DNA of 38,906 bases from contig NZ_JAGHRB010000025.1 of assembly GCF_017743995.1 (NCBI RefSeq), positions 1 to 38,906 of the forward strand, in the 5' to 3' direction. Positions 1 to 8,990 of this stretch are shown here, in pieces (position 1 is the first letter of the stretch; every line of letters begins with the position of its first letter). Under the pieces are notes generated by a model. It saw nothing but the letters and a program-made list of their open reading frames with translations, was not told the DNA's origin and did no database searches. The DNA comes from Ruegeria sp. R13_0 (GTDB lineage Bacteria; Pseudomonadota; Alphaproteobacteria; Rhodobacterales; Rhodobacteraceae). The position numbers and the translations under genes are program-made.

Positions 1-46
1 AGTGGATGTGTGGGACCTGTAGTGCACAGCGAAATGTTATTTTTTA

Positions 47-77
47 TAGTGTCGACTCTTTCTCAGAGTCGACACTA
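47..77 (+). terminator. Perfect 12-bp hairpin, probable rightward terminator
   Basis: Positions 47-58 (TAGTGTCGACTC) and 66-77 (GAGTCGACACTA) form a perfect 12-bp stem with a 7-nt loop. On the plus strand the stem is followed almost at once by CTTTTTAT, which suits rho-independent termination of a gene entering from the left of the window. On the minus strand the hairpin is followed by A-rich sequence, so it is a poorer terminator for the membrane-protein gene ending at 105. Its exact role is inferred. Confidence 0.55.
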
Positions 78-104
78 CTTTTTATACAACTCTCGTAGAT
101 TCTG

Positions 105-1649
105 TCAGTTCGTCCGAGGTTTCCGTGCCGTCATAGTATCCGTTTGAGCGCTTTTCCTTGGGGCATCCAACAGCAGGCCCCGGCGTGTTCGCGTCCTCAA
201 AGTCGTCGGTTGCAAAGATTGCACACCGAGCTCAAACGTCAGATCTGTGCTCTCGGGGTTTTCCTGCCGCTGATAGGCGTACCGCCCCATCAGTGCGCCA
301 CTGATCATCCATGTCAGCGGGACGAGGGTTGCATTCGGAATCAACTCCACAAGATTGGCTGCCATCACCAGTGCCAACCCCGATGTTTCAAAGCCAAATC
401 TTCGCTTCCGATGCTGAAACACCAAAAATATTATGGGCAAGGTCAAAAGGCCAAAATTAACTATATACCCCAACCAACCTCCGGCCCCAATGGCTATGAC
501 CCAAGCGCCGTCAGTAACGCTCAAGGATTCACCGGAAACAGGATCGTACACCAGATTACGCCCCCAACTTCCCCAACCCGCTAGCGACTTTTGATTGGCC
601 CGGTCCAATAACATATCCTCGTGGCGTAGGCGGAAATTCAGTGAAGCGGCACGCTCTTCGCTGAATTTCAGGGCGGTGTTGTAGATCTCTTCGGTTGGCA
701 CCCAGCCGGCTCCGCGCAACATAGGGTAGAAAAGAACGATGACGGCTAGTGCCGAAGCTACAACAAGTTGCCCCCTTGCCCTCAAAAACAGGGCTGCGGG
801 TAACAGCGCTAATGCAATGACAAAAGCGCCGACACTCTTACACAGAAACAGTACCCCTAAGAGCCAGAAGGTCGCGATCCGCCACAATCCTCGTTTTGAA
901 ATCCGGTCTTTGCATCGGGTTAGTGCTGCAGCGGCCAGAATTGCCATTGCAAAGAAAATACCCACCCACAGCCCATGATGCAAAAAGACGACTGGTCGGA
1001 AACCTCCCGCTCTCATGTGTTGGAGAAAGTCGTGCGGGAAAAAGCCATATATTTTGACGTTTAGCTGAGGACTCATCCGCACCTCGAAAAGCGCTAGCAC
1101 CGAATAGCACAAACCCGCAACACAGAGAATCTTGAGAAAAACTATATGGCTTTTAGGGCTTGCAATGAACCGGCGTGCCAACAGAAAGGGAATGATGGTA
1201 AAAAGCTGAATTCCCATCATCGACAGCCCGTCATAGAATGTTAACCCTCTGATGAGAAAGGGACCGGCAAAAATGGGTTCTCTATTGGTGAGCATGGTCA
1301 GTAAGGGCGATACAAACATCAAAAACAGCAGAATGTTGATTATCAGAACCCCTAGTGATTTGTGTTGCGGCGCGCGTATTAGCGGCGCTGCTGGCATCCC
1401 CTTGCGCAATGCCTCGCGCACCTGAGTCCGCACGGCCACAACACACATGATTGCGGCCATGACACTCGGCATTGAGTATTTATTGATAGTTGGCACCATT
1501 GGCAGATCAATCCCTACTCGGCTTGGCAGCAGTAGATAGCCAGCAATGATTGAACAGATTAGTGCGTGGGTGACCGGCAGTCTCCGGAACAGAAAAAAGA
1601 CGACGATCGGCCAGAGGTAGAAAACTAACTGTGCAGTGGCATTAGGCAT
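105..1649 (-). CDS. Polytopic membrane protein, Wzy/O-antigen ligase-like
   Basis: This 514-residue protein is mostly hydrophobic, with about 11-12 predicted membrane segments, beginning near residues 8-21 (LVFYLWPIVVFFLF) and 28-41. Toward the C-terminus a loop with GWGSWGRN is followed by DGAWVIAIGAGGWLGYI and another membrane pair, the layout typical of Wzy polymerases and O-antigen ligases. The likely role is periplasmic polymerisation or ligation of polyprenol-linked oligosaccharides. These families diverge strongly in sequence, so polymerase and ligase cannot be told apart here. The start is ATG at 1649; the purine-rich AAGGTG upstream lies rather far away. The hydrophilic tail after about residue 465 is basic and Thr/Arg-rich. 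It stands alone on its strand, but its neighbours are also glycan genes. Confidence 0.7.
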   Translation of the reverse strand: MPNATAQLVFYLWPIVVFFLFRRLPVTHALICSIIAGYLLLPSRVGIDLPMVPTINKYSMPSVMAAIMCVVAVRTQVREALRKGMPAAPLIRAPQHKSLGVLIINILLFLMFVSPLLTMLTNREPIFAGPFLIRGLTFYDGLSMMGIQLFTIIPFLLARRFIASPKSHIVFLKILCVAGLCYSVLALFEVRMSPQLNVKIYGFFPHDFLQHMRAGGFRPVVFLHHGLWVGIFFAMAILAAAALTRCKDRISKRGLWRIATFWLLGVLFLCKSVGAFVIALALLPAALFLRARGQLVVASALAVIVLFYPMLRGAGWVPTEEIYNTALKFSEERAASLNFRLRHEDMLLDRANQKSLAGWGSWGRNLVYDPVSGESLSVTDGAWVIAIGAGGWLGYIVNFGLLTLPIIFLVFQHRKRRFGFETSGLALVMAANLVELIPNATLVPLTWMISGALMGRYAYQRQENPESTDLTFELGVQSLQPTTLRTRTRRGLLLDAPRKSAQTDTMTARKPRTN

Positions 1650-2237
1650 TGCAAAACCCAGTCATCACCTTGAAACTCGGGGCGGTCCGGCTGATATGAT
1701 ATGCCATGAGTTCCACCCTCGCCAAGTTTACGCTTTTTCCCTGCTACAACGCCGTTACCAAAAGTTGCAGCCCGGCGTCAGGTGTGGCTAACATATGACA
1801 GCTTCATCAGACCCAGGGAAAATAATCTAGCGGGATCGACTCCATTTATTGGGGCGAATTGGGCTACCGATTAAGACCGCATTTATCCTCAACCGGATTA
1901 TCGCCGTCGGTGCCAGGACGCTTTACATCAAACCTGAGCGTCCATCTGAAAACTGATATTGTAAAAGCTTCAATAGCAAGCGGGTAAAGTATCCTTGATC
2001 TCCTCCCTTGCGCTGTTCGCTGAATGATCCTTGATCCATGACAAAACGCTCGTCAAGAACAAACGCCGTCGGGATGCGACGCCCCCTTGACTGAAAGGTT
2101 CTCGTTCAAAAAGGCCGAGCTACTGGTGCTCCCAGGTTATCATGCAGAAGGTCCTGCTATGGCTAGGAAGAAATCAAACGGCGGTGGCACCAGCCGGGTG
2201 AAGAGTTTGTTTTGGAAAGCGCGAACTGAATAATTTT
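1650..2237. other. Intergenic region with no recognisable gene
   Basis: These 588 bases contain only short frames interrupted by stops on both strands. I recognise no transposase motif, RNA gene or convincing promoter. It may be decayed coding DNA. Confidence 0.4.
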
Positions 2238-3020
2238 TCAGTTTTTCCTACCTAATGGATTTCCAACAAGATTCGCATATGGATCGTAGTTCCAGAAGTC
2301 CGGATTAAGTTGCGGTTCAGGAAGGTCATTACGCAGATGGGCATCCTTTAGTTCGGCCAAAAAATCGTGGTTTCCGATTTGCAGCATACGTAAACCAGAA
2401 TAGCTTACCGGATCACCCTCCGTGGGATGGCGTGATACTATCCCTGCATCAGAAAAATCTGTGTGTTCCTGGAGAAATTCTTTGACCGCTTGGTCAATAC
2501 CTTGGTGAAAAGCGTCGTGCAGCAGAATTGTAGCCTTTGGTGCCAAATGCTGCACAACACCAGCCAGATCAACTTTTACCGCCGCATACGTGTGGACAGC
2601 ATCAATAAAGACGAAATCAGGTGCCCCACCCAGCGCTTCAATAGCTCTTGGGGTGTCCTCGGGCGAAAAGCCTTCCACGCCGGCAAACCTTCCAAAGAGT
2701 TCTTGCTTTCGAGGTCGAAAAGCACTTAGGTCCGGATCAAGACCAACCGCCTTCCCTTTTCCATTGGCTTCCATTGCTGTCGAAACAATCCGGGCGCTCC
2801 CCCCCCATCGTACACCTATCTCTAGATACCGGGCGGGTCTCAGCCCCCTAATCAAGCCATACAATGCAATTCGATCACCAATCGGCATATCATGCGGTTC
2901 ACGGAATACAACGGCAATATTCTCCGGCGATCCCAAAAGACGAGGCCTGAAGGTATTTGTCACGGTTTCTCTAGTCGTTGATGCAAGTTTTTTGAAACGA
3001 CTTTTAATGCCAAATCTCAA
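2238..3020 (-). CDS. Class I SAM-dependent methyltransferase
   Basis: The protein carries a Rossmann-type methyltransferase core: ARYLEIGVRWGGSARIV is motif I (SAM binding), KAVGLDPD follows as the acidic second strand, and DFVFIDAVHTYAAVKVDL matches the Methyltransf_24/cephalosporin-hydroxylase-like group, whose FIDG/A-x-H-x-Y segment lies near the active site. It probably O-methylates a sugar or glycan, as inferred from the neighbouring glycosyltransferases. The frame can be extended to an ATG at 3062, but no ribosome-binding site precedes that codon. A TTG at 3020 has GGAG (3029-3032, minus strand) 8 nt upstream, so the TTG start is preferred (260 residues). Substrate unknown. Confidence 0.7.
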   Translation of the reverse strand: MRFGIKSRFKKLASTTRETVTNTFRPRLLGSPENIAVVFREPHDMPIGDRIALYGLIRGLRPARYLEIGVRWGGSARIVSTAMEANGKGKAVGLDPDLSAFRPRKQELFGRFAGVEGFSPEDTPRAIEALGGAPDFVFIDAVHTYAAVKVDLAGVVQHLAPKATILLHDAFHQGIDQAVKEFLQEHTDFSDAGIVSRHPTEGDPVSYSGLRMLQIGNHDFLAELKDAHLRNDLPEPQLNPDFWNYDPYANLVGNPLGRKN

Positions 3021-3062
3021 AGGTATTACTCCAAACTGAAAGCACCAGACGGTGCTGTACAT

Positions 3063-3987
3063 CTTTTATAGACGGATGTTTTTGCCACGTTCAACCTTCG
3101 CGCTCAAATGCCAAGTAATATTTCGCCCTAGTTTTATTAGCTTGGGGTTTCGGTAATGGGGGGCCTTTTTAGCCAAGCGGTTATGCGCAACATGATTGGT
3201 TCGCCAGAGCGGTTTAGGTGTATCTGTTCGTGCCCGTCCTGCAACCTGTCGCGGATTTCGGCTGAGATCCATTGAGGGCATGCTTCGGTCCATGGTCAGC
3301 GCTTTGGTTCCCTGTTTGAAGCTGGTTCGATGTAAATCAGATTTGCTCACCTCATAGGAGTGCCTGATCGAAGTCAGCAACGGGCCAGAACTCCACGACC
3401 CGGCGGAGGGCGCTCCAGACCACCGTAGATCGCATGCAGCTACGGTTCCGTCTCAAACTACACGTCGTCAGATGTGCCTTGAGGTAAATCGTTTTGATCA
3501 TAGTAGTTTTTCTTCGCCGTGATCAGCGGCCAAGCCAGCTGTCATCTAAGCAAAGACGCTTTTTTGGCTTCACCGCTTCAATCGATTGCAGAGGACCCTA
3601 AGCTGGCCGCATACCCATCTTGACGAGCACTACAATGCTACTCATCGCACGCCTATCAGCTGCACCAGATTTGCCGTGGGCCTTCGAGAAGTAGGGCTTC
3701 AAACGCGCCATAACCAGAAAGTACTAAAAATATTTACCGTTCGTTTTCGAGCCGTGAATCATGCAAAAAAAATCGAAATTTAATGGATCCTGAGGCACCC
3801 GCACCATTTGAATGAACACCGGTGAACGCAAGTTCCTTCGATTTCAGCCAATACGCGAGCCAGCATATCGACATGATTTGCAACGCTAGACACGACAAAA
3901 ACATTAACATGATCGGTCATCGCAGCAATTCGGTCGACTCAGTGCTTTAATATAGGGATATCCTACCATGTTCATAAATGAGTAGAT
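3063..3987. other. Long intergenic region, probably decayed DNA
   Basis: About 925 bases separate the methyltransferase from the GT4 gene. The open frames present (for example 3066-3380 minus and 3586-3783 plus) show no recognisable domain, no Shine-Dalgarno sequence and unusual composition. A short minus-strand stretch near 3800-3920 reads like a protein fragment (HVNVFVVSSVANHVDMLARV), but I cannot assign it to a family. No terminator or RNA gene was found. Confidence 0.35.
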
Positions 3988-5046
3988 TTAAGCCAGTTCA
4001 GAAAACGACGACTTCTGAAATTCAGAAAAGATTTTTATTACTTCTTGTTCAAACTCTCTCCGGGAGTAATTTCGCAGGATGGTTTCAGAGGCTTGCAAAC
4101 GGAACTCATCAAGAGGTTTTGGATTCTCCCTATAACGAGCTATGACTGCGATAACTGTTTCATACAACATCATCAGGTTGTCTTCAGGTACTGGAAAGCC
4201 ACTAGTATCATTAAAAAATTCGTCTCCTCCAATACCGGTGTAGCCAATAACCAACGCGCCCGTTGCCATCGCCTCAGCCGCAGGAAGACCAAATCCTTCT
4301 CGCTCGGGTAGCGACAGAAAGAACAAAGATTCGCGTAGCAAACGCGCAGCTTCATCAGTGGAGACACCGTCAATCGGAACGAAGGGGATATTCTGCAAAC
4401 TGGGCACCGCTTTTAAAGTCTTGATCAACGCTGCAGAATCTCGCCCACGTTTTCGCGGCATGTAAGCGATCTGAAACGATTTGTGTTTCTGATAAGCATA
4501 AAGGTCATTAGAAATATACAATGGCACTTTTTCTGGCTCTGCACCAAAGACCATTCTGCTGCCAGCGGAACAGGCTTCGGAGCTTGAAAGCGACTTAGAA
4601 AACCGGTCTCCTTTGAATCCTGGGCGCGCATAAGCACGTATCAAGGTAAACGGATTCTGATTGAACAATATGAGCCGCAAATGGCGAGGCAAACTGTCCG
4701 GCAACCAATCTGCAACATATTCGGGAACAATGACAACATCATCAGCTTCCACTAACCATTCCGGACAAGGAACAGTGTTGCTAAGAGGTTTAGGGTTGTG
4801 GCGCAAGGCATAGTCACGAAATACTCGCGCGACATGCTTTAGTCCAGCGTTGGTGTTTGGTGCATGAACGAAAGTGGACCAAACTCTTGGAGCCGTTACT
4901 ACATGGCACTTATATTCAAAATCCGGCCGACCGTATAAAGCAAGCGCTTCTATCCCATTTGCATTGAGAACCTCAATGATGTCAAAGACCACTGAAATCC
5001 CTCCCCGTGCAACCGGACTATCAGGAATATAAAACAAAAAGCGCAT
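3988..5046 (-). CDS. GT4-family glycosyltransferase
   Basis: This 352-residue protein has the two-domain GT-B pattern. The N-terminus MRFLFYIPDSPVARGGISVV is the usual first strand plus glycine loop, and near residues 245-270 PEREGFGLPAAEAMATGALV contains the E-x7-E signature of GT4 retaining transferases. It should transfer a sugar from a nucleotide donor to a lipid-linked acceptor at the cytoplasmic face of the inner membrane. The ATG at 5046 is the only sensible start; its ribosome-binding site is weak. It lies just left of the insertion-sequence debris that ends at the rml operon. Donor and acceptor cannot be deduced. Confidence 0.8.
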   Translation of the reverse strand: MRFLFYIPDSPVARGGISVVFDIIEVLNANGIEALALYGRPDFEYKCHVVTAPRVWSTFVHAPNTNAGLKHVARVFRDYALRHNPKPLSNTVPCPEWLVEADDVVIVPEYVADWLPDSLPRHLRLILFNQNPFTLIRAYARPGFKGDRFSKSLSSSEACSAGSRMVFGAEPEKVPLYISNDLYAYQKHKSFQIAYMPRKRGRDSAALIKTLKAVPSLQNIPFVPIDGVSTDEAARLLRESLFFLSLPEREGFGLPAAEAMATGALVIGYTGIGGDEFFNDTSGFPVPEDNLMMLYETVIAVIARYRENPKPLDEFRLQASETILRNYSRREFEQEVIKIFSEFQKSSFSELA

Positions 5047-5205
5047 CAGTGATCATTTCGTTCTGTTTTATCCAATGTACAAAGCATTCGATATCCCCTG
5101 TTTAAAATCGCAGGCATCAACGGGTAGATAGTGAATGTGACCTGATCTGAAAACTTTTTCGTTGTGATGTAAAGTTTATTCAGCCTTTTCAAAGGGCAAA
5201 CAGAT

Positions 5206-5338
5206 GTGAAAAGCCGTTTCGTAGAAGCTAAAATCATCAGCGCTATCAAGGAACAGAGAGCAGGTGAGAAGACAGCCGCGTGTACCGTTACTATGGGATC
5301 AGCTAGTGCTATCAGCTCAACCCTGTTTGCTACAGCCG
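5206..5338 (+). pseudogene. IS3-family OrfA N-terminal remnant
   Basis: Starting at ATG 5206 the frame reads MKSRFVEAKIISAIKEQRAG followed by EKTAA, which closely follows the start of IS3-family OrfA proteins (pattern KSRFTEAQII..LKE.EAG.KTA). The similarity fades after about residue 30, before the helix-turn-helix is complete. The same frame then runs into an IS5-type transposase fragment, so the two insertion sequences have been joined by deletion or insertion. Not functional. Confidence 0.6.
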
Positions 5339-5526
5339 GGCAGGTCAGCGACTATGTTGGAGCTCAAGCTTTGCTGAGCGGCGTACCGGATGTCGACTGG
5401 TTGCTCGAGGACTGAGGTTGTAATGCTGATTTGCTTCGAGAAACGCTGAAAGAAAAGAACTACCCGCCTGTATCCTCGGTCGAAAACAGCGAAAGACCAC
5501 AGTCGAATACGAAAAGCGAAGATACT
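5339..5526 (+). mobile_element. IS5-family transposase fragment, left copy flanking rml
   Basis: The translation begins GQVSDYVGAQALLSGVPDVD, continues WLLED, stop, then GCNADLLRETLKEK, and ends, after a frame change, with KTTVEYEKRRY. This is the central to C-terminal part of an IS5-family (IS427-like) transposase (family pattern GQVSDY.GA..LL...P...WLL.DRGYDADW and KYDKRRY). A TGA replaces the Arg codon of the DRG motif. It is an imperfect inverted repeat of 8991-9176, roughly 87% identical by eye. Both copies end at the same bases, CGAAGATACT, at the end nearer to rml. It is a dead element. Confidence 0.75.
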
Positions 5527-5545
5527 GCGGAATGGTTATGCTACT

Positions 5546-6412
5546 TTAATCCAGCAGGTTCTTCAGATATTCACCGTATGTAGACTTGGCGAACAACTGG
5601 GCGCGTTCTTCAAGTGCCGCATTATCTACCCAACCATTGTCCCAGGCAATCTCATCCAAGCTACCGGTCTGCATGCCCTGCCGTTCTGTGAGCGTACGCA
5701 CGAAGTTACTTGCGTCCAGCAGGGACCAGTGTGTGCCGGTATCCAGCCAGGCAAAACCGCGGCCCATGGTCTGCACGTTCAGCAGACCTTCGTTCAGATA
5801 CATCTCAAGCAGGGATGTAATTTCCAGCTCACCACGCTCGGAGGGTACAACCTGACGCGCCCGCGCTGGCGCATCACCATCAAGGAAATAGAGTCCGGTC
5901 ACCGCATAGTTTGAGGGCGGTACTTTCGGTTTCTCGATGATGCCGCGTACTTTCTGACCTTCGAAGTCGACCACGCCGTAGCGTTCGGGGTCGGCAACAC
6001 GATAGGCGAAGACTGTTCCGCCGCTCTCTTGCGCATCTGCAGCACGCAACAGGTCCGGTAGGCCATGGCCGAAAAAGATATTGTCCCCCAGTATCATAGC
6101 GGACGGGGCACCAGCCAGAAAATCCTTGGCCAGTGTATAGGCCTGCGCCAGACCGTCCGGCGACGGCTGCGTAATCCAAGTCAGCGACAGACCGTACTGG
6201 CTGCCATCGCCCAACAGACGCTGGAACTGCTCCTGATCCTCTGGCGTCGTGATGATCGCGATCTCACGGATATGCGACAGCATAAGCACGCTTAGCGGGT
6301 AAAAGATCATCGGCTTGTCATAGATCGGCAGCAGCTGCTTTGAGACCGCCATGGTGATCGGATACAGCCGAGTTCCTGAACCGCCAGCCAGAATAATACC
6401 TTTGCGTCGCAT
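5546..6412 (-). CDS. rmlA: Glucose-1-phosphate thymidylyltransferase
   Basis: RmlA makes dTDP-glucose from dTTP and glucose-1-phosphate, the first step of dTDP-L-rhamnose synthesis in the cytoplasm. The protein has 288 residues (the family is about 290). It opens with KGIILAGGSGTRLYPIT, the nucleotide-binding signature, followed by SKQLLPIYDKPMIFYPLS and, near residue 107, LGDNIFFGHGL. Near residue 222 GRGFAWLDTGTHWSLLDASN is the conserved C-terminal segment. It is the last gene of the rmlC-rmlB-rmlD-rmlA operon; its ATG is 3 nt downstream of the rmlD stop. The stop lies only about 20 nt from an IS5 remnant. Its product is also the precursor for the Fdt-type pathway at 26-29 kb. Confidence 0.96.
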   Translation of the reverse strand: MRRKGIILAGGSGTRLYPITMAVSKQLLPIYDKPMIFYPLSVLMLSHIREIAIITTPEDQEQFQRLLGDGSQYGLSLTWITQPSPDGLAQAYTLAKDFLAGAPSAMILGDNIFFGHGLPDLLRAADAQESGGTVFAYRVADPERYGVVDFEGQKVRGIIEKPKVPPSNYAVTGLYFLDGDAPARARQVVPSERGELEITSLLEMYLNEGLLNVQTMGRGFAWLDTGTHWSLLDASNFVRTLTERQGMQTGSLDEIAWDNGWVDNAALEERAQLFAKSTYGEYLKNLLD

Positions 6413-6415
6413 GAT

Positions 6416-7294
6416 CTATCCTTTCAAAGCAGGGCTATCGGTGACCTTCAGCTCGGCCAGCACCTGCGCCAGGCCCGCTTTCCAGTCAGGCTGTCCAAGC
6501 CCGTAAATCTCATTAAACCGTGAACACTCCAGCCGCGAATTGAGCGGTCTGGGGGCCGGGGTCGGGTAATCTGTTGTTGGAATATCGGTGATCTGAGTGG
6601 ACAGACCTGCCTGCGAGACAATTTCGCGCGCGAAATCGGCCCAGCTGATATTGGGTGCCCCGGAATAGTGAAACAGCCCGCCTTCAACATGCCCTCTGGC
6701 CTTGGCCATGGTCAGCAGCGTCTTGGCAATATCCGCCGCCGGGGTCGGCCCGCCGATCTGGTCGGCCACGATGGTCAGGCTATCTCGAGCCTCAGCCAAC
6801 CTCAGGATGGTTTTGACAAAGTTATGGCCGTGCGCAGAAAACACCCAGCTTGTCCGCAGGATCGCATGCCACCCCCCTGCTTGGGCGATCTGGCGTTCTC
6901 CCTCCAGTTTGGTTTGGCCATACACGCCCAGCGGGCTAGTCGGGTCTTGGACAGCCCGAGGCGAGGCCCCTGCCCCGTCAAAAACATAGTCGGTCGAGAT
7001 ATGCAGAAAAGGCAAATCACGGTCTGCCGCAGCGCGCGCCATGGCACCCGGTGTATCGCCATTGATCATCAGGGCCAGCTCGACCTCATCTTCGGCCTTG
7101 TCGACCGCCGTATAGGCGGCGGCGTTGATGATCACATCGGCATCCGTGTCGCGTATCGCGTCAGCGCAGCTTTGTGGATCGGACAGGTCCGCTTGGGACC
7201 GATCAAGCGCCTCGATGGTGATGTCATGCGCCGACGCATGCCTGCGCAGTTCCATGGCTACCTGTCCGCTATGGCCGAAGACCAGCGCTTTCAT
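6416..7294 (-). CDS. rmlD: dTDP-4-dehydrorhamnose reductase
   Basis: RmlD reduces dTDP-4-keto-L-rhamnose to dTDP-L-rhamnose with NAD(P)H, the last pathway step. From the ATG at 7294 the protein has 292 residues. It starts [19 protein letters not shown] (a Rossmann glycine motif of the RmlD type), then has [12 protein letters not shown] and YGQTKLEGE with the catalytic Tyr-x3-Lys. A longer reading from 7372 would add 26 unrelated residues and overlap rmlB by about 80 nt; the ATGA overlap with the rmlB stop at 7291-7294 decides for 7294. The coding sequence contains a parS-like palindrome (6621-6636). Confidence 0.95.
   Translation of the reverse strand: MKALVFGHSGQVAMELRRHASAHDITIEALDRSQADLSDPQSCADAIRDTDADVIINAAAYTAVDKAEDEVELALMINGDTPGAMARAAADRDLPFLHISTDYVFDGAGASPRAVQDPTSPLGVYGQTKLEGERQIAQAGGWHAILRTSWVFSAHGHNFVKTILRLAEARDSLTIVADQIGGPTPAADIAKTLLTMAKARGHVEGGLFHYSGAPNISWADFAREIVSQAGLSTQITDIPTTDYPTPAPRPLNSRLECSRFNEIYGLGQPDWKAGLAQVLAELKVTDSPALKG
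6621..6636. repeat. parS-like palindrome inside rmlD
   Basis: The 16-bp perfect palindrome ATTTCGCGCGCGAAAT differs from the core of the two candidate parS sites (GTTTCGCGCGCGAAAC) only in the outermost base of each arm. It lies in rmlD, where it encodes part of DFAREIV, so it could simply be codon-driven. It may be a weak ParB site or a coincidence. Confidence 0.35.
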
Positions 7295-8331
7295 CCGGCC
7301 ACCCCGAGCCGCACTCCGACGCCGCTGCGGTCCTGCAAGGCGGACAGCCATGCGCCATTGTCCAGATACCACTGAACCGTTTGCTCCAGCCCGGTTTCAG
7401 GCGTGTAAGAAGGCCGCCAGTTCAGTTCATCCCGGATACGGGCCGGGTCGATGGCATAACGACGATCATGGCCGGGGCGGTCGGTGACAAACGTGATCAG
7501 ATCGGCATAAGGCGTTTTGCCCGGCTTCAACCGGTCGAGGATCGCACAGAGCATTTTGACCAGATCGAGATTGGTCATCTCGTTCTCACCGCCGATATTG
7601 TAGCTGCGTCCCAGCTTGCCTTGCTCCAACACCAGCAACAGCGCCTCGGCATGGTCTTCGACATGCAGCCAGTCGCGGATGTTGTCCCCTGCCCCATAGA
7701 TCGGGATCGGCTTGCCGGCCAACGCGTTCAGGATCACAACCGGGATCAGCTTTTCAGGAAACTGATAGGGACCGTAATTGTTTGAGCAATTGGTCAGAAC
7801 CACAGGCAGGCCGTAGGTTTCATGCCAAGCCCGGACCAGATGATCCGACCCCGCTTTCGAGGCCGAATAAGGTGAGTTTGGTTGGTAGGGGCTGTCTTCG
7901 GTAAAGAAGCCTGTCTCGCCTAGTGACCCAAAGACCTCATCGGTCGAGATGTGATGGAAGCGGAACGTATCGGGTTTGCCAGCCTCTGCCCAATAGGAGC
8001 GTGCAGCCTCCAGCAGCACATAGGTGCCGGTCACATTGGTTTCGATAAAGGCCGCCGGACCATCGATCGAGCGATCAACATGACTTTCGGCGGCCAGATG
8101 CATGATGGCATCGGGTTGATGCTGGCGCAGAATGGCCGCCATCGCGGCGGCGTCCCGGATATCGGCATGTTCAAACGCGTATCCGGGCGCGTCGGCAACC
8201 AAAGCTACATTGTCCATACAGGCCGCATAGGTGAGGGCATCGACATTGACCACCGAATGACCATCGGCGATCGCGAGTCGAACAATGGCAGAACCAATAA
8301 AGCCCGCCCCGCCGGTGATCAGAATTTTCAT
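7291..8331 (-). CDS. rmlB: dTDP-glucose 4,6-dehydratase
   Basis: RmlB converts dTDP-glucose to dTDP-4-keto-6-deoxyglucose using tightly bound NAD. The protein has 346 residues, normal for the family. The glycine motif [13 protein letters not shown] is at residues 5-17. HISTDEVFG near residue 127 carries the Thr-Asp-Glu catalytic set, and [12 protein letters not shown] near residue 155 has the Tyr-x3-Lys pair; [17 protein letters not shown] follows. The start overlaps the rmlC stop by ATGA and its stop overlaps the rmlD start in the same way, indicating translational coupling. Its product is the branch point for L-rhamnose (RmlC/RmlD) and probably for the 3-amino sugar pathway encoded at 26-29 kb. 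Confidence 0.96.
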   Translation of the reverse strand: MKILITGGAGFIGSAIVRLAIADGHSVVNVDALTYAACMDNVALVADAPGYAFEHADIRDAAAMAAILRQHQPDAIMHLAAESHVDRSIDGPAAFIETNVTGTYVLLEAARSYWAEAGKPDTFRFHHISTDEVFGSLGETGFFTEDSPYQPNSPYSASKAGSDHLVRAWHETYGLPVVLTNCSNNYGPYQFPEKLIPVVILNALAGKPIPIYGAGDNIRDWLHVEDHAEALLLVLEQGKLGRSYNIGGENEMTNLDLVKMLCAILDRLKPGKTPYADLITFVTDRPGHDRRYAIDPARIRDELNWRPSYTPETGLEQTVQWYLDNGAWLSALQDRSGVGVRLGVAG

Positions 8332-8897
8332 TGCGCGCCCTCAATCGTGAACGGGGTGGCCATGTCTCGCAAAAATGGTGCCTTTTTATCTTTATCGGAC
8401 AATTGTGGTGTGGCCATATCCAGCGGCCAATTAATTCCAATATCGGGATCATCCCACCGAATGGCGCCCTCTGTTTCCGGCGCGTAAATATCCGAGCATT
8501 TGTAAATGATCTCGGTATCCGGCTCCAATGTCATGAAGCCATGCGCGAAACCTGCCGGCACCAGCATCATCCGGCCATTCTCCGAACTGAGTTCCTCGGC
8601 AATCCACCGGCCGAACGTAGGCGAGTCTTTACGGATATCCACGGCTACGTCAAACAACCGCCCTCGCCCACAGCGCACCAGCTTGGTCTGCGCTCTTGGC
8701 GGTGCCTGGAAATGCAGGCCGCGTACGGTACCAACGGCACTTGAGACCGAGCGATTGTCCTGAACGAACACCGTCTCGACGCCTTTGGCGGCAAAACTGT
8801 TCCGGTTGTAGGTTTCCTCAAAGAACCCACGCTTATCGCCAAAACGTCTAGGTGTGATCAATACAATATCCGGTAGTGCAAGGGGTACTATTTCCAT
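8328..8897 (-). CDS. rmlC: dTDP-4-dehydrorhamnose 3,5-epimerase
   Basis: RmlC epimerises dTDP-4-keto-6-deoxyglucose at C3 and C5. From the ATG at 8897 the cupin-fold protein has 189 residues. It has the family landmarks [34 protein letters not shown] with the catalytic His, and [18 protein letters not shown]; the later GFAHGF is also conserved. A GTG two codons upstream (8903) is an alternative start; neither has a good Shine-Dalgarno sequence. It is the first gene of the operon, so its 5' flank should hold the operon promoter. A TTGACA (minus strand, 8984-8979) is the only good -35-like hexamer there, without a convincing -10 partner. Confidence 0.95.
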   Translation of the reverse strand: MEIVPLALPDIVLITPRRFGDKRGFFEETYNRNSFAAKGVETVFVQDNRSVSSAVGTVRGLHFQAPPRAQTKLVRCGRGRLFDVAVDIRKDSPTFGRWIAEELSSENGRMMLVPAGFAHGFMTLEPDTEIIYKCSDIYAPETEGAIRWDDPDIGINWPLDMATPQLSDKDKKAPFLRDMATPFTIEGAQ

Positions 8898-8990
8898 AAT
8901 CACACTTTTTCAATCAACTATTCAGCAGTATCGTATCACTGTATTAGCCTAGTTTGTTCTTTGCATTGCCACTGTGTTTGTCAATGTTTT

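Noticed and set aside
3066..3380. 104-codon minus-strand frame upstream of the methyltransferase
   Set aside because: Very basic, no hydrophobic core pattern, no ribosome-binding site and no recognisable family; probably chance.
7295..7372. N-terminal extension of RmlD by 26 residues
   Set aside because: It would overlap rmlB by about 80 nt with non-family sequence; the ATGA junction at 7291-7294 gives the normal RmlD start.
6668..7375. 235-codon open frame on the plus strand opposite rmlD
   Set aside because: It is a high-GC shadow of rmlD; rmlD has full family motifs and coupled neighbours, whereas this frame has no domain or ribosome-binding site.
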